Numbered from the stretch's first letter, positions 17,790 to 26,312 are shown. The stretch is 48,646 nt of DNA from Rhizobium esperanzae (GCF_014197615.1 NZ_JACIFY010000030.1:1-48646); one strand, 5' to 3'. The notes: generated by a model not told the origin, from the letters alone. Numbers and translations are program-made.

Positions 17790-18233
17790 ATGGAGGGGAA
17801 TGCCTTTTCCGCTTTCGCGATTGCAGCCCTTCGCCTTGCCGGCCATCTGACGGCGGCCGGCGACCAGCTGGCCAAGCCCGCGGGACAGACAAGTGCGCGC
17901 TGGCAGGTGCTGGCCGCGGCGAGGCGCGGCGACATGTCGGTGGCACAGATCGCCCGCGCCCTCGGCCTTGCCCGCCAGGGCGTGCAGCGGCTTGCCGATG
18001 TGCTGGAGGGTGAAGGGCTGATCGCCTATGCCGACAACCCGCAGCACCAGCGCGCCAAGCTGGTGCGGCTGACGGCGGAAGGCGCGGCGCGGCTGGGGGT
18101 TATCGAGGTGGCGCAGGCCGGATGGGCGGATGGGCTGGGTGCTGCGTTTACGCCAGGCGAGCTCGATGCGGCGCGGGCGGTGATGGGGCGGGTGATGGCG
18201 ATGCTGGAAGGTGACGGGGCGGCTGGAGGCTGA
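17790..18233 (+). CDS. MarR-family transcriptional regulator
   Basis: This 147-residue winged-helix regulator has the DNA-recognition segment MSVAQIARALGLARQGVQRLADVLEGEGLI at about residues 49-78, followed by the wing NPQHQRAKLVRLTAEG. It probably represses the divergent GFA gene and itself through the two palindromes upstream. I choose ATG 17790, with CGGAG 6 nt upstream, over the in-frame ATG at 17733. The longer version has no ribosome-binding site and would place operator O2 inside the coding region. There are no cysteines in the domain, so direct thiol sensing is unlikely; a small ligand, perhaps an aldehyde or phenolic, is more plausible. The inducer is unknown. Confidence 0.85.
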   Translation: MEGNAFSAFAIAALRLAGHLTAAGDQLAKPAGQTSARWQVLAAARRGDMSVAQIARALGLARQGVQRLADVLEGEGLIAYADNPQHQRAKLVRLTAEGAARLGVIEVAQAGWADGLGAAFTPGELDAARAVMGRVMAMLEGDGAAGG

Positions 18234-18277
18234 GGGACGAAGGATTCTTTAAGGTCATGCCGTAAGTACCCAAATAC

Positions 18278-18304
18278 AAAAAAAGGCCGGGCTAACCCGA
18301 CCTT
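18278..18304 (-). terminator. Rho-independent terminator of cspA
   Basis: On the minus strand the stem AAGGTCGGG pairs with CCCGGCCTT (9 bp, one G-U pair) around a TTAG loop. It runs into seven T residues (18278-18284). It lies 96 nt after the cspA stop, in the convergent marR/cspA spacer. Confidence 0.8.
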
Positions 18305-18399
18305 CCCTGCCATCTCGACGGACCGTGCCAGTATATCCGTGGTCACGATCCGGAGATGATATTCAAAGCCCGCGCGTCCAGCAGGACGCGCTGAAAGGC

Positions 18400-18609
18400 T
18401 CAGGCCGCCTGGAGGCGGTCTGCCGACATCTTGCCGGACTTGTTGTCGCGAACGAGCTCGTAAGACAGCTTCTGGCCATCCTTAAGATCGCGCATGCCAG
18501 CGCGTTCAACAGCGGAGATGTGGACGAAAACGTCGGCTGCGCCGTCATCCGGCTGAATGAAGCCGTAGCCCTTGGTTGCGTTGAACCACTTTACGGTACC
18601 AGTGCTCAT
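18400..18609 (-). CDS. cspA: Cold-shock domain protein (CspA family)
   Basis: This 69-residue single cold-shock domain acts as an RNA chaperone that melts secondary structure. RNP1 (KGYGFIQP) and RNP2 (VFVHISAV) are intact, and GTVKWFNATKGYGF is the canonical opening. Length equals that of the family. The start at 18609 has AAAGGGA about 8 nt upstream. The gene has a long leader (about 137 nt from a predicted promoter at 18753-18781) and a strong terminator downstream, both typical of regulated csp genes. Rhizobia carry several csp paralogues, so the exact gene number and whether this one is cold-induced cannot be told. The symbol is used in the family sense. Confidence 0.93.
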   Translation of the reverse strand: MSTGTVKWFNATKGYGFIQPDDGAADVFVHISAVERAGMRDLKDGQKLSYELVRDNKSGKMSADRLQAA

Positions 18610-18752
18610 GACGATATCCCTTTCGAATCGTTCATAGAAGATTGCAGCCCGGACAAAGGTACGAACCGCGATGAAAACCGATTTTGGAGGAAGTTCGCCA
18701 GGAAAGACGCAAGCGCCGTTTCAAAGTTCATCTAGCAAGATCGATGCTTGAA

Positions 18753-18781
18753 CGTTTAATCGGGAATTGTGTCCGTGACAA
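18753..18781 (-). promoter_or_regulatory. Predicted cspA promoter with long 5' leader
   Basis: On the minus strand TTGTCA (18776-18781) and TAAACG (18753-18758) are separated by 17 bp. Transcription would begin near 18746, leaving a leader of about 137 nt before the cspA ATG. The remaining non-coding stretch of 18610-18910 holds no ORF I can support. Confidence 0.45.
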
Positions 18782-18910
18782 GGCGTCGGCGGGGAAAATT
18801 AGAATTCGTGCGGATTGAGGAAAATCGAAGGCTTCTTTGCCGTCGCGCTGTGGGCACCCCCTCTGCCCGGCGGCAAAGATAGTCCATAAAACCAAGACCG
18901 CGAAAGCGGC

Positions 18911-21127
18911 CTAAGCCGCCTTCCCGACCTTCGCATAGGGATCGAACCGCCCATAAAACGTCTCTCCCTTGGCGGCCATGTCCTTCAGCAGCGGCGTCGG
19001 CCTGAAATGACTTCCGTAAGCCTCAGCTAACTTTTCGGCCAACTCCACGAAAGCCCTTACCCCCATGCCGTCGATGTAGGAGAGCGCTCCGCCGGTATAG
19101 GGCGCGAAGCCGAAGCCGAGGATCGAGCCGACGTCGGCCTCGCGCGGATCGGTGACGATGCCTTCCTCGACGGTGCGGGCGGCTTCGAGCGCGATGGTGA
19201 CGAGGAAGCGTTGCTTGAGCACGGTGACGTCGACCTCGTCGGCCTTCTTCTGCGGGTAGAAGCTTTTGAGATCCGGCCAGAGGGACTTCTTCGCCGGCTT
19301 CGGCGGATAGTCGTAAAAACCCTTGGAATTCTTGCGTCCGAAGCGGCCCTCCTTTTCGACCATGCGGGAGATCAGCTCCATATGCCTGGGGTCGATGGCC
19401 TTCTCGCCGAGATCGGCGACCGTCGCCTTGAGGATCTTCAGCGACAGATCGATCGCCACCTCGTCATTCAAAGCCAGCGGTCCCACCGGCATGCCGGCCA
19501 TCTTGGCGGCATTTTCGATCATGACAGGCGGCACGCCCTCGATCAGCATGTCATAGCTTTCCGACATGTAACGCAGCACGCAGCGATTGACGAAGAAGCC
19601 GCGGGTGTCGTTGACGACGATCGGCGTCTTCTTGATCGCCGCGACATAATCGAGAGCGACGGCCAGCGCCTTGTCGCCGGTTTCGCTTCCAAGGATGACC
19701 TCAGTCAGCATCATCTTCTCCACCGGTGAGAAGAAGTGGATGCCGATGAAATCGGCCGGGCGCTTGGAATTCTTCGCCAGACCCGAGATCGGCAGGGTCG
19801 AGGTATTGGAGGCGAAGATCGCGCCTTCCGGCAGCACGGCCTCGACCGCTTCGATAACAGCCTTCTTCACTTCGCGATCCTCGAACACCGCCTCGATGAC
19901 GAGATCGGCATTGGCAAGGGCCGCATAATCCGCCGAGGGCGTGATGCGCGACAGCAATGCCGCCGCCTCGTCCTGCGTAAGACGACCCTTACCGACAGAG
20001 TCCTTGACGAGGCCTTCGGAGACGGTCTTGCCCTTGGCCGCCGCCTCGATGTCGCGGTCGATCAGCGTCACAGGAATGCCGGCTGCGGCGGTGACATAGG
20101 CGATCGAAGCGCCCATGAAGCCGGCGCCGACGACGCCGACATGTTTCAGCTCGGTCTTGGGGTAGCCTGCCGGGCGGCGGGCGCCCTTGCCGAGCTCCTG
20201 CATCGAGATGAACAGCGAACGGATCATCGAGAAGGCTTCGCGGGTCTGCAGCACCTCGGTGAAATAACGCTGCTCGATCTTGAGACCGGTGTCAAACGGC
20301 ACCTGCAGGCCTTCATAGACACATTTCAGGATGGCGAGCGCGGCCGGATAATTGCCCGATGTTTCCCTGCGCAGGATCGCCGGCGCTGCCGGCCAGAGCT
20401 GGGCGGAGGCCGGCGTCCAGATGCCGCCGCCGGGCGCCTTGAAGCCCTTCTCGTCCCAGGGCGCGACCGGCTTCAGGCCATCCTTGATCATCTGCCTGGC
20501 GGCAGGGATCAGCTGATCCGGCTCGACCACCTGATGCACGAGGTTCATCGCCTTGGCACGTGAGCCGGTCAGCGACTGACCCGTGGTCATCATCTGCAGC
20601 GCATCCTGGGCATTGGCGAGGCGCGGCACACGCTGGGTGCCGCCGGCGCCGGGGAAGATGCCGACCTTGACCTCGGGCAACGCGATCTTGACGCTCTTGG
20701 CATTGGAGGCGACGCGGCCATGGCAGGCGAGCGAGAGTTCGAAAGCGCCGCCCATGCAGGTGCCGTTGATCGCCGAAACCCACGGCTTGCCCGAGGTTTC
20801 CAGCTTGCGGAACAGGCCGGACATGCGGCCGACCAGACCGAAGAGGGTCTGCACCGCCTTTTCCGGGCTCTTTGCCTTTTCCTCCTGATAGGAGCTGAAC
20901 ATCGACTTGATCATCGACAGATCGGCGCCGCCGGAGAAGGAGGACTTGCCTGATGTGAAGACGACGCCCTTGACGGCGGCGTCAGCGGTCGTGGCGTCGA
21001 TGATGGCGTCGAGTTCTGCCATCACCTCCGCTGTGAAGACGTTCATCGACTTGCCGGGCATGTCCCAGGTGACAAGAGCGATGCCGTCGGCGTCGGTTTC
21101 GAGCGTGAAATTGGTGTAGCTGCTCAT
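18911..21127 (-). CDS. Fatty-acid oxidation multifunctional enzyme: enoyl-CoA hydratase / 3-hydroxyacyl-CoA dehydrogenase
   Basis: This 738-residue FadB/FadJ-type alpha subunit hydrates enoyl-CoA and then oxidises the 3-hydroxyacyl-CoA with NAD. The N-terminal crotonase domain (about 1-190) has SGGADLSM, GTCMGGAFELSLAC with the first catalytic Glu, and LPEVKVGIFPGAGGTQR with the second. The dehydrogenase part begins near 330 with VGVVGAGFMGASIA, and IGIHFFSPVEKM carries the catalytic His. The C-terminal domains run to the end. I start at 21127 (MSSYTNF); the in-frame start at 21178 lies inside the spacer that also holds a palindromic repeat. It is the last gene of the fadE-fadA-fadB operon. 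Whether it prefers long or short chains is open, so I leave fadB versus fadJ undecided. Confidence 0.93.
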   Translation of the reverse strand: MSSYTNFTLETDADGIALVTWDMPGKSMNVFTAEVMAELDAIIDATTADAAVKGVVFTSGKSSFSGGADLSMIKSMFSSYQEEKAKSPEKAVQTLFGLVGRMSGLFRKLETSGKPWVSAINGTCMGGAFELSLACHGRVASNAKSVKIALPEVKVGIFPGAGGTQRVPRLANAQDALQMMTTGQSLTGSRAKAMNLVHQVVEPDQLIPAARQMIKDGLKPVAPWDEKGFKAPGGGIWTPASAQLWPAAPAILRRETSGNYPAALAILKCVYEGLQVPFDTGLKIEQRYFTEVLQTREAFSMIRSLFISMQELGKGARRPAGYPKTELKHVGVVGAGFMGASIAYVTAAAGIPVTLIDRDIEAAAKGKTVSEGLVKDSVGKGRLTQDEAAALLSRITPSADYAALANADLVIEAVFEDREVKKAVIEAVEAVLPEGAIFASNTSTLPISGLAKNSKRPADFIGIHFFSPVEKMMLTEVILGSETGDKALAVALDYVAAIKKTPIVVNDTRGFFVNRCVLRYMSESYDMLIEGVPPVMIENAAKMAGMPVGPLALNDEVAIDLSLKILKATVADLGEKAIDPRHMELISRMVEKEGRFGRKNSKGFYDYPPKPAKKSLWPDLKSFYPQKKADEVDVTVLKQRFLVTIALEAARTVEEGIVTDPREADVGSILGFGFAPYTGGALSYIDGMGVRAFVELAEKLAEAYGSHFRPTPLLKDMAAKGETFYGRFDPYAKVGKAA

Positions 21128-21167
21128 CTTGGGAATTCCTCTCCCTGAATTTTCTTGCGGTGAAGCT

Positions 21168-21185
21168 CCTCCCCTCAAGGGGAGG
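21168..21185. repeat. GC-rich palindrome, copy 1 (fadA-fadB spacer)
   Basis: CCTCCCCT and AGGGGAGG form a perfect 8-bp stem around CA. It fills most of the 70-bp fadA-fadB spacer and resembles the cores of the repeats at 22461, 30453 and 30571. In RNA it would form a stable hairpin between two operon genes. Confidence 0.7.
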
Positions 21186-21197
21186 GTTCAGATCCCG

Positions 21198-22406
21198 TCA
21201 AACGCGTTCGATAACCGTTGCCGTGCCCATGCCGGCGCCGATGCAGAGCGTCACCAGCGCGGTGTTGAGATCGCGGCGTTCAAGCTCGTCCAGCACCGTG
21301 CCGAGGATCATCGCGCCGGTGGCGCCGAGCGGATGGCCCATGGCGATGGCGCCACCGTTGACGTTGATCCTGTCGTGGCCGATGTCGAAGGCCTGCATGT
21401 AGCGCAGCACGACGGCGGCGAAAGCTTCGTTCAGCTCGAAGAGGTCGATATCCGCAAGGCTCATGCCGGTGCGTTTCAGCAGCTTCTCGGTGACGTCGAC
21501 AGGCCCGGTCAGCATCAGGGCCGGATCGGAGCCGATATTGGCGAAAGCCTTGATGCGGGCGCGCGGCTTCAGCCCCATACTTTCACCGCCGGCCCTGGAG
21601 CCGAGCAGGACGACGCCGGCCCCGTCGACGATGCCGGAGGAATTACCGGCATGATGGACATAGTTGATCCGCTCGATCTCCGGATGGGCCTGGATGCCGA
21701 CGGCCTCGAAGCCGCCCATCTCCCCGGGCATCTGGAAGGAAGGATTGAGCGAGGCGAGCGCCTGCATGTCGGTGCCGGGGCGCATATGCTCGTCCGTTGC
21801 CAGGATCGTCAGGCCGTTCTGGTCCTTGACCGGGACGACCGACTTGTCGAACCAGCCGTTTTCCCAGGCGTGGGCGGCGCGCTTCTGGCTTTCGACGGCG
21901 TAGGCGTCGACATCGGTTCGGCTGAAGCCGTATTTGGTGGCGATGAGATCGGCCGAGACGCCTTGCGGCATGAAATAGGCCGGGAAATTCACCGAAGGGT
22001 CCATGAACCAGGCGCCGCCCGACATGCCCAGGCCAACGCGGGACATGCTTTCCACCCCGCCTGATATGACGATATCGTCGGCGCCCTGGGCGATCTTGCC
22101 GGCGCCGAAATTGACGGCGTCGAGGCCGGAAGCGCAGAAGCGGGAGATCTGCATGCCGGGCGCCCGGGTGGAATAACCGGCTTCGAAGGCGGCGGCCTTG
22201 GGGATGACGGCGCCGGCATCCATGACCGGATCGACGCAGCCCATGATGATGTCGTCGACGGTGTTGGTGTCGAGCCCGTTGCGGTCACGGATCGCTTCCA
22301 GCGTCTTGGCCGCCAGGCGGACGGAGGGCACCTCATGCAGGGCGCCGTCCTTCTTGCCGCGGCCGCGCGGCGTGCGGACGTGATCGTAAATGAAAACCTC
22401 GGTCAT
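21198..22406 (-). CDS. Acetyl-CoA C-acyltransferase (3-ketoacyl-CoA thiolase)
   Basis: This 402-residue thiolase cleaves 3-ketoacyl-CoA to acetyl-CoA and a shortened acyl-CoA, the last step of beta-oxidation. The acylated cysteine lies in SRFCASGLDAV near residue 90, the catalytic His in GGAIAMGHPLGATGA, and the second Cys in LCIGAGMG near the C-terminus. All are intact. The start at 22406 matches the family (MTEVFIYDHVRTPRG). It sits between fadE and the multifunctional enzyme on the same strand, with spacers of 100 and 70 bp that both hold GC-rich palindromes. Position argues for the FadA role rather than biosynthetic PhaA. Confidence 0.93.
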   Translation of the reverse strand: MTEVFIYDHVRTPRGRGKKDGALHEVPSVRLAAKTLEAIRDRNGLDTNTVDDIIMGCVDPVMDAGAVIPKAAAFEAGYSTRAPGMQISRFCASGLDAVNFGAGKIAQGADDIVISGGVESMSRVGLGMSGGAWFMDPSVNFPAYFMPQGVSADLIATKYGFSRTDVDAYAVESQKRAAHAWENGWFDKSVVPVKDQNGLTILATDEHMRPGTDMQALASLNPSFQMPGEMGGFEAVGIQAHPEIERINYVHHAGNSSGIVDGAGVVLLGSRAGGESMGLKPRARIKAFANIGSDPALMLTGPVDVTEKLLKRTGMSLADIDLFELNEAFAAVVLRYMQAFDIGHDRINVNGGAIAMGHPLGATGAMILGTVLDELERRDLNTALVTLCIGAGMGTATVIERV

Positions 22407-22460
22407 AGTCTCGTCTCCCTGGCGGCAATCTATCTTGCCTCAAATCTTGGCAGGAGGAGA

Positions 22461-22498
22461 AAAGGCCCCTCCCCAACCCTCCCCACAAGGGGGAGGGA
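22461..22498. repeat. GC-rich palindrome, copy 2 (fadE-fadA spacer)
   Basis: The core stem is CCCTCCCC (22477-22484) and GGGGAGGG (22490-22497) around ACAAG, preceded by a second CCCCTCCCC half. It lies in the 100-bp fadE-fadA spacer. The string CCCACAAGGGGGAGGG is shared with the podJ-downstream copy at 30453. Confidence 0.75.
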
Positions 22499-22506
22499 GA
22501 AATGGC

Positions 22507-24303
22507 TCAAAACGCTTCCGCGGCCAGTTCCATCATCGTGTCGGCGCCGGCCTCGATGCGGGTCTTGCGCAGCGCGGTTTCCGGCATGATGCGCTCCATG
22601 AAGAATTTCGCGGTGATCAGCTTGTTCTTCAGGTAATCCTCGCGGGCGGCATCGCCCGTTGCAAGGCCGTCCTCGGCGGCTTTGGCCATCTTCGCCCACA
22701 TATAACCGAGAACGACGAGGCCGAAGAGATGCATGTAGTCGGTCGAGCCGGCGCCGGCATTGTCGGGCTTGGCCATGGCGTTCTGCATGAACCACATGGT
22801 CGCGCCCTGGACGTCGTTCAAGCCCTTCTTCAGATGCTTGGTGAAGAAGGAGAGCTTCTCGTTGCTGCGGTTCTCCTCGCAGAAATCGCCGATCTCCTTG
22901 AACAGCGCCATGGCGGCGCGGCCGCCGTTCAAGGCGAGCTTGCGGCCGACGAGATCGAGCGCCTGAATGCCGTTGGCGCCTTCATAGATCATGGCGATAC
23001 GGGCATCGCGGACATACTGGCTCATGCCGTGTTCTTCGATATAACCGTGACCACCGAAGACCTGCTGGGCCATGACGGCATGATCGAAGCCCTTGTCGGT
23101 CATCACGCCCTTGAGGATGGGGGTGACGAGGCCGAGAATATCGTCGGCCGTCTGGCGCTCCTTCTCGTCGGTGGCCCGGTGGGCGATGTCGGACTTCAGC
23201 GCGGTCCAGAGCAGGAAGGCGCGGCCAGCCTCGTTGAAGGCGCGGATGGTCATCAGCGTCCGGCGAATATCGGGATGGACGATGATCGGATCGGCCTTCC
23301 TGTCCGGCGCCTTGGGGCCGGACAGCGAACGGCCCTGGATACGGTCGCGGGCATAGGCGGCGGCGTTCTGATAGGCGACCTCGGAAATGGCGATGCCCTG
23401 CAGGCCGACCATCAGGCGGGCCTCGTTCATCATCACGAACATGGCGTTGAGGCCGCGGTTTTCGGCGCCGATCAGGAAGCCGGTCGCCTCGTCGTAATTC
23501 ATGACGCAGGTGGCGTTGGCGTGAATGCCCATCTTGTGTTCGATCGCGCCGCAGGAGACGGCGTTGCGGGCGCCGAGCGCACCGTCCTTGCCGACGAGGA
23601 ATTTCGGAACGATGAACAGCGAAATGCCCTTGGTGCCCTCGGGCGCACCCTCGATGCGGGCGAGCACCAGATGGACGATATTGTCGGCGAGATCGTGTTC
23701 GCCGGCCGAGATGAAAATCTTCTGGCCCGATATCTTGTAGCTGCCGTCGGCCTGCGGCACGGCCTTGGTGCGCAGCATGCCGAGATCGGTGCCGCAATGG
23801 GGCTCGGTCAGGTTCATGGTGCCGGACCAGGAGCCGTCGACCATCTTCGGCAGATAGATGCTCTTCTGCTCGTCGGTGCCGTGGACGAGGATCGCGGCGA
23901 TCGCGCCCTGCGTCAGGCCGGGATACATCATCAGCGACATGTTGGCGGCGGAGGTATATTCGCCGACGGCGGTATGCAGCGTATAGGGAAGCCCCTGGCC
24001 GCCGAATTCCTCCGGCACCGCAAGGCCGATCCAGCCGCCTTCGCGATAGGCTTTATAGGCTTCCTTGAAGCCCTCCGGGGTCGAGACGCTGGCATCGTCG
24101 TGGCGCGTGCAGCCTTGCTGATCGCCGGAATAATTCAGCGGGAAGAGCGCTTCCTCGGCCACCTTGGCCGCCTCACCGAGGATTGCCTCGATCAGATCGG
24201 GTGTCGCATCGGCAAAACCGGGAAGATTGTTGTAGCGTTCGAGGCCCAGCACGTCGTTCAGGACGAAGAGCGTATCGTTTACCGGGGCCTTGTAGACTGG
24301 CAT
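22507..24303 (-). CDS. Acyl-CoA dehydrogenase, FadE/DmdC-like long form
   Basis: This 598-residue flavoenzyme introduces the first double bond of acyl-CoA. It is longer than the common 380-residue type and matches the class with an N-terminal extension and an extra C-terminal domain. The central signature MNLTEPHCGTDLGMLRTKA and KIFISAGEHDL mark the FAD/substrate region. QVFGGHGYIEEHGMSQYVRDARI near 440 marks the C-terminal helical domain. The start at 24303 has GGAGGAATT about 9 nt upstream. The in-frame start at 24321 lies upstream of that site. First gene of the operon, behind a 22-bp palindrome. DmdC (methylmercaptopropionyl-CoA dehydrogenase) is a homologous alternative, but its beta-oxidation neighbours favour fatty acids. 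Confidence 0.92.
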   Translation of the reverse strand: MPVYKAPVNDTLFVLNDVLGLERYNNLPGFADATPDLIEAILGEAAKVAEEALFPLNYSGDQQGCTRHDDASVSTPEGFKEAYKAYREGGWIGLAVPEEFGGQGLPYTLHTAVGEYTSAANMSLMMYPGLTQGAIAAILVHGTDEQKSIYLPKMVDGSWSGTMNLTEPHCGTDLGMLRTKAVPQADGSYKISGQKIFISAGEHDLADNIVHLVLARIEGAPEGTKGISLFIVPKFLVGKDGALGARNAVSCGAIEHKMGIHANATCVMNYDEATGFLIGAENRGLNAMFVMMNEARLMVGLQGIAISEVAYQNAAAYARDRIQGRSLSGPKAPDRKADPIIVHPDIRRTLMTIRAFNEAGRAFLLWTALKSDIAHRATDEKERQTADDILGLVTPILKGVMTDKGFDHAVMAQQVFGGHGYIEEHGMSQYVRDARIAMIYEGANGIQALDLVGRKLALNGGRAAMALFKEIGDFCEENRSNEKLSFFTKHLKKGLNDVQGATMWFMQNAMAKPDNAGAGSTDYMHLFGLVVLGYMWAKMAKAAEDGLATGDAAREDYLKNKLITAKFFMERIMPETALRKTRIEAGADTMMELAAEAF

Positions 24304-24361
24304 CTTGCGAATTCCTCCCATTCGGTTGACCGGATCGCGCCGGCCTCGGGCACTGTCTTAC

Positions 24362-24389
24362 AAAATATTGACGTTTGCGTAAACGTCAA
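24362..24389 (-). promoter_or_regulatory. fad operon promoter with overlapping 22-bp palindromic operator
   Basis: TTGACGTTTGC (24368-24378) and GTAAACGTCAA (24379-24389) form an inverted repeat with one mismatched pair. On the minus strand the right arm provides TTGACG as -35 and TATTTT (24362-24367) as -10, with 16-bp spacing. The palindrome therefore covers the -35 and the whole spacer, 65 bp before the fadE start. The sequence resembles sites of MerR-family LiuR-type regulators of acyl-CoA catabolism (recalled, not checked). No regulator gene is adjacent. Confidence 0.65.
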
Positions 24390-24559
24390 AATCTGCAGCT
24401 TTGCCTCCTTTTCATGAAAAAATTGCAAGGCACGAATCCACGAGCCGTGAAACGCCAGGAAGAGACGTCATCTCCCCTTCCTTGTCCATCTGGGAACGGC
24501 GTATAAGCGAAAGCATCGTTCAACCCGCAATTCGGGAATGCCAGAGGAGGGCCGGCGGG

Positions 24560-25243
24560 ATGATCAGTTTCGAGACGATCAGGCAGCGTGCGGAGCAGCG
24601 AAAAGGCGGCGCGGCGGCGCTGCAGGCGTTGCTGGAGAAACACCGGCCGGATCACGACCGGCTGCGCGCCCTGCCCGACGACCGCATTCTGGGGGATATG
24701 ACCCGGCGCATCTTCTACAGCGGCTTCGTCCAGAAGGTGATCGATGCGAAGTGGCCGGGTTTCGAAGCGGCCTTTTCCGGTTTCGATCCGGCAATGCTGA
24801 ATATCGCACCCGACGACTACTGGCATGAGCTGACCTCGGACGAACGGATCATCCGCAACGGCGCGAAGATCATGTCGGTTCGCGCCAATGCCGCCTTCAT
24901 CAGGGAACTGGCGAGGGAACATGGCAGCGCCGGCGCCTTCTTCGCCGACTGGCCGCGCGAGGACCAGATCGGACTTCTCGAGCTGTTGAGCAAACGCGGC
25001 AGCCGGCTCGGCGGCATGACCGGGCAATATTTCCTGCGCGGCATCGGCCGCGACAGCTTCGTCGCCACGATGGACGTGCTCGCCTGCCTGAGAGCGGCCG
25101 GCGTGCCGCTGTCTGCCTCCGGCACGGCGAAGAAGGACCAGCCGCTGATCCAGCAGGCCTTCAACGACTGGGCGGAGGAGACCGGCCTGTCCTTCATCCA
25201 TCTCTCGCGCATCAGCGCCTATTCGATCGATGCGGCGCCCTGA
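24560..25243 (+). CDS. DNA-3-methyladenine glycosylase I (TAG)-like protein
   Basis: This 227-residue helical protein resembles the TAG group of base-excision glycosylases, which remove 3-methyladenine. The stretch FVQKVIDAKWPGFEAAFSGFDP (in two parts near residues 58-79) and IIRNGAKIMSVRANAAFI near 96 matches the TAG pattern for the helical bundle and DNA-facing region. GMTGQYFLRGIGRDSF near 152 follows. The zinc-binding Cys/His residues of E. coli Tag are not obvious, so it is a divergent member. The start at 24560 has AGGAGGG about 11 nt upstream; longer in-frame starts reach into the fadE promoter. It is divergent from the fad operon. Activity is unproven. Confidence 0.7.
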   Translation: MISFETIRQRAEQRKGGAAALQALLEKHRPDHDRLRALPDDRILGDMTRRIFYSGFVQKVIDAKWPGFEAAFSGFDPAMLNIAPDDYWHELTSDERIIRNGAKIMSVRANAAFIRELAREHGSAGAFFADWPREDQIGLLELLSKRGSRLGGMTGQYFLRGIGRDSFVATMDVLACLRAAGVPLSASGTAKKDQPLIQQAFNDWAEETGLSFIHLSRISAYSIDAAP

Positions 25244-25357
25244 AATTCGCAGGGGGTCGAAAGTTGCGGCAGGCAATCATTGCCTGTTAATCACCAGGAC
25301 AGATTGGTACGTATCCTTCATATCTGGCTGCTATATCGGCGCGTGTTGTAACAATGC

Positions 25358-25732
25358 GTGGGGAAATTGCACTTGAAACAGCTGATCGGCGCCGCCGCAG
25401 GATGGTTGATCGGTTATTCAGCGGCATTTGCGCAAGAGCCGCCGCTCCTCCCTAAGTTAACGAAACAGCAGTTTCTGTCCTACGCCGCCGGCGCAGCCGT
25501 TGCGAGCATGTACTGCGGGAAGCTCGAACTGAATGCCGATTTCGTCGCCGGGTATGAGGCTGGGACCGGTATCTATCCGCCGCTCGATCCCTATTTCCGA
25601 TCAGAAATGGCGCGACTTGAGAAAGACGCACAAACCGACGTGAAGAGCTACTGCTCGCTTGCAAAACTGATGTTTTACAAGGGCAACAAACCAAAGCCGT
25701 TGGCGGCCCCTCTTTTGATCGACAAGCCGTGA
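25358..25732 (+). CDS. Small secreted protein of unknown function
   Basis: This 124-residue protein has an N-terminal hydrophobic stretch (GAAAGWLIGYSAAFA) ending in a signal-peptidase-like AFA-QEPP. The mature protein would be about 98 residues and periplasmic. It has two Cys (MYCGK, SYCSL) that could form a disulfide. I recognise no domain. The start is uncertain: GTG 25358 opens the frame. TTG 25373 has GGGGAAA 6 nt upstream and would give the typical signal peptide MKQLIGAAAG. It stands alone, 114 bp after the TAG-like gene. The following 214 bp up to 25946 show no supported gene. Confidence 0.6.
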   Translation: MGKLHLKQLIGAAAGWLIGYSAAFAQEPPLLPKLTKQQFLSYAAGAAVASMYCGKLELNADFVAGYEAGTGIYPPLDPYFRSEMARLEKDAQTDVKSYCSLAKLMFYKGNKPKPLAAPLLIDKP

Positions 25733-25946
25733 TAGCGCCTGCGCACGAAGGCTAACGTTTTTGACGACTGGGCCGAAGAGACGATCCTTTGCTTCACCGC
25801 GCACGGGCATCAGCGCTCATTCTATCGTTCCGGCGCAATCGCGTCGAACCTCCGCTTGAGAGCCCACAGTCCGGGCAAAAACGACTTTCGCGACGAGCCC
25901 GAAGAGGCTAGATTTCGCATCGTCAACGCTGGCTGGGAGGATACCG

Positions 25947-26312
25947 ATGCCGCGCCTGGATCACGTCACCATCGAAACCCGCGATGCGCCTGTCATGATC
26001 GGTTTTTTCGAAACCCTGCTCGGCGTCAAGGAAGGCTATCGCCCACCCTTTGCCTCGCCCGGCCACTGGCTCTATCTCGACGGACTGCCGGTGATCCATC
26101 TCAGCCTGACATCGCGCAGCACTGACTTTCCGCCTGGCATCTTCAATCATGTCGCCTTCAGCCTTTATGAATTCGGGCCGGCGCTGGAGCGCATCAAGGC
26201 AAGCGGCTACCGCTACGAATATTACGATATTCCCGGCGCCGACCTCGGCCAGGTCTTCGTTTACGGTCCCGAAGGCGTGAAGATCGAGCTGCAATATCCC
26301 CGGCCGGCCTGA
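25947..26312 (+). CDS. Glyoxalase/bleomycin-resistance (VOC) family protein
   Basis: This 121-residue single VOC module consists of two beta-alpha-beta-beta-beta halves. The metal-ligand positions seen in the family are occupied by His in LDHVTIET (residue 6), His in PVIHLSL (near 50), His in FNHVAFSL and Glu in VKIELQY near the end. A divalent-metal enzyme is therefore possible. Members include glyoxalases, dioxygenases and antibiotic-resistance proteins; the substrate is unknown. The ATG at 25947 has GGGAGG 8 nt upstream. It is not linked in an obvious operon. Confidence 0.8.
   Translation: MPRLDHVTIETRDAPVMIGFFETLLGVKEGYRPPFASPGHWLYLDGLPVIHLSLTSRSTDFPPGIFNHVAFSLYEFGPALERIKASGYRYEYYDIPGADLGQVFVYGPEGVKIELQYPRPA

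Noticed and set aside
22390..24417. Long plus-strand open frame opposite fadE
   Set aside because: Same cause: third-position GC bias. The acyl-CoA dehydrogenase motifs lie on the minus strand.
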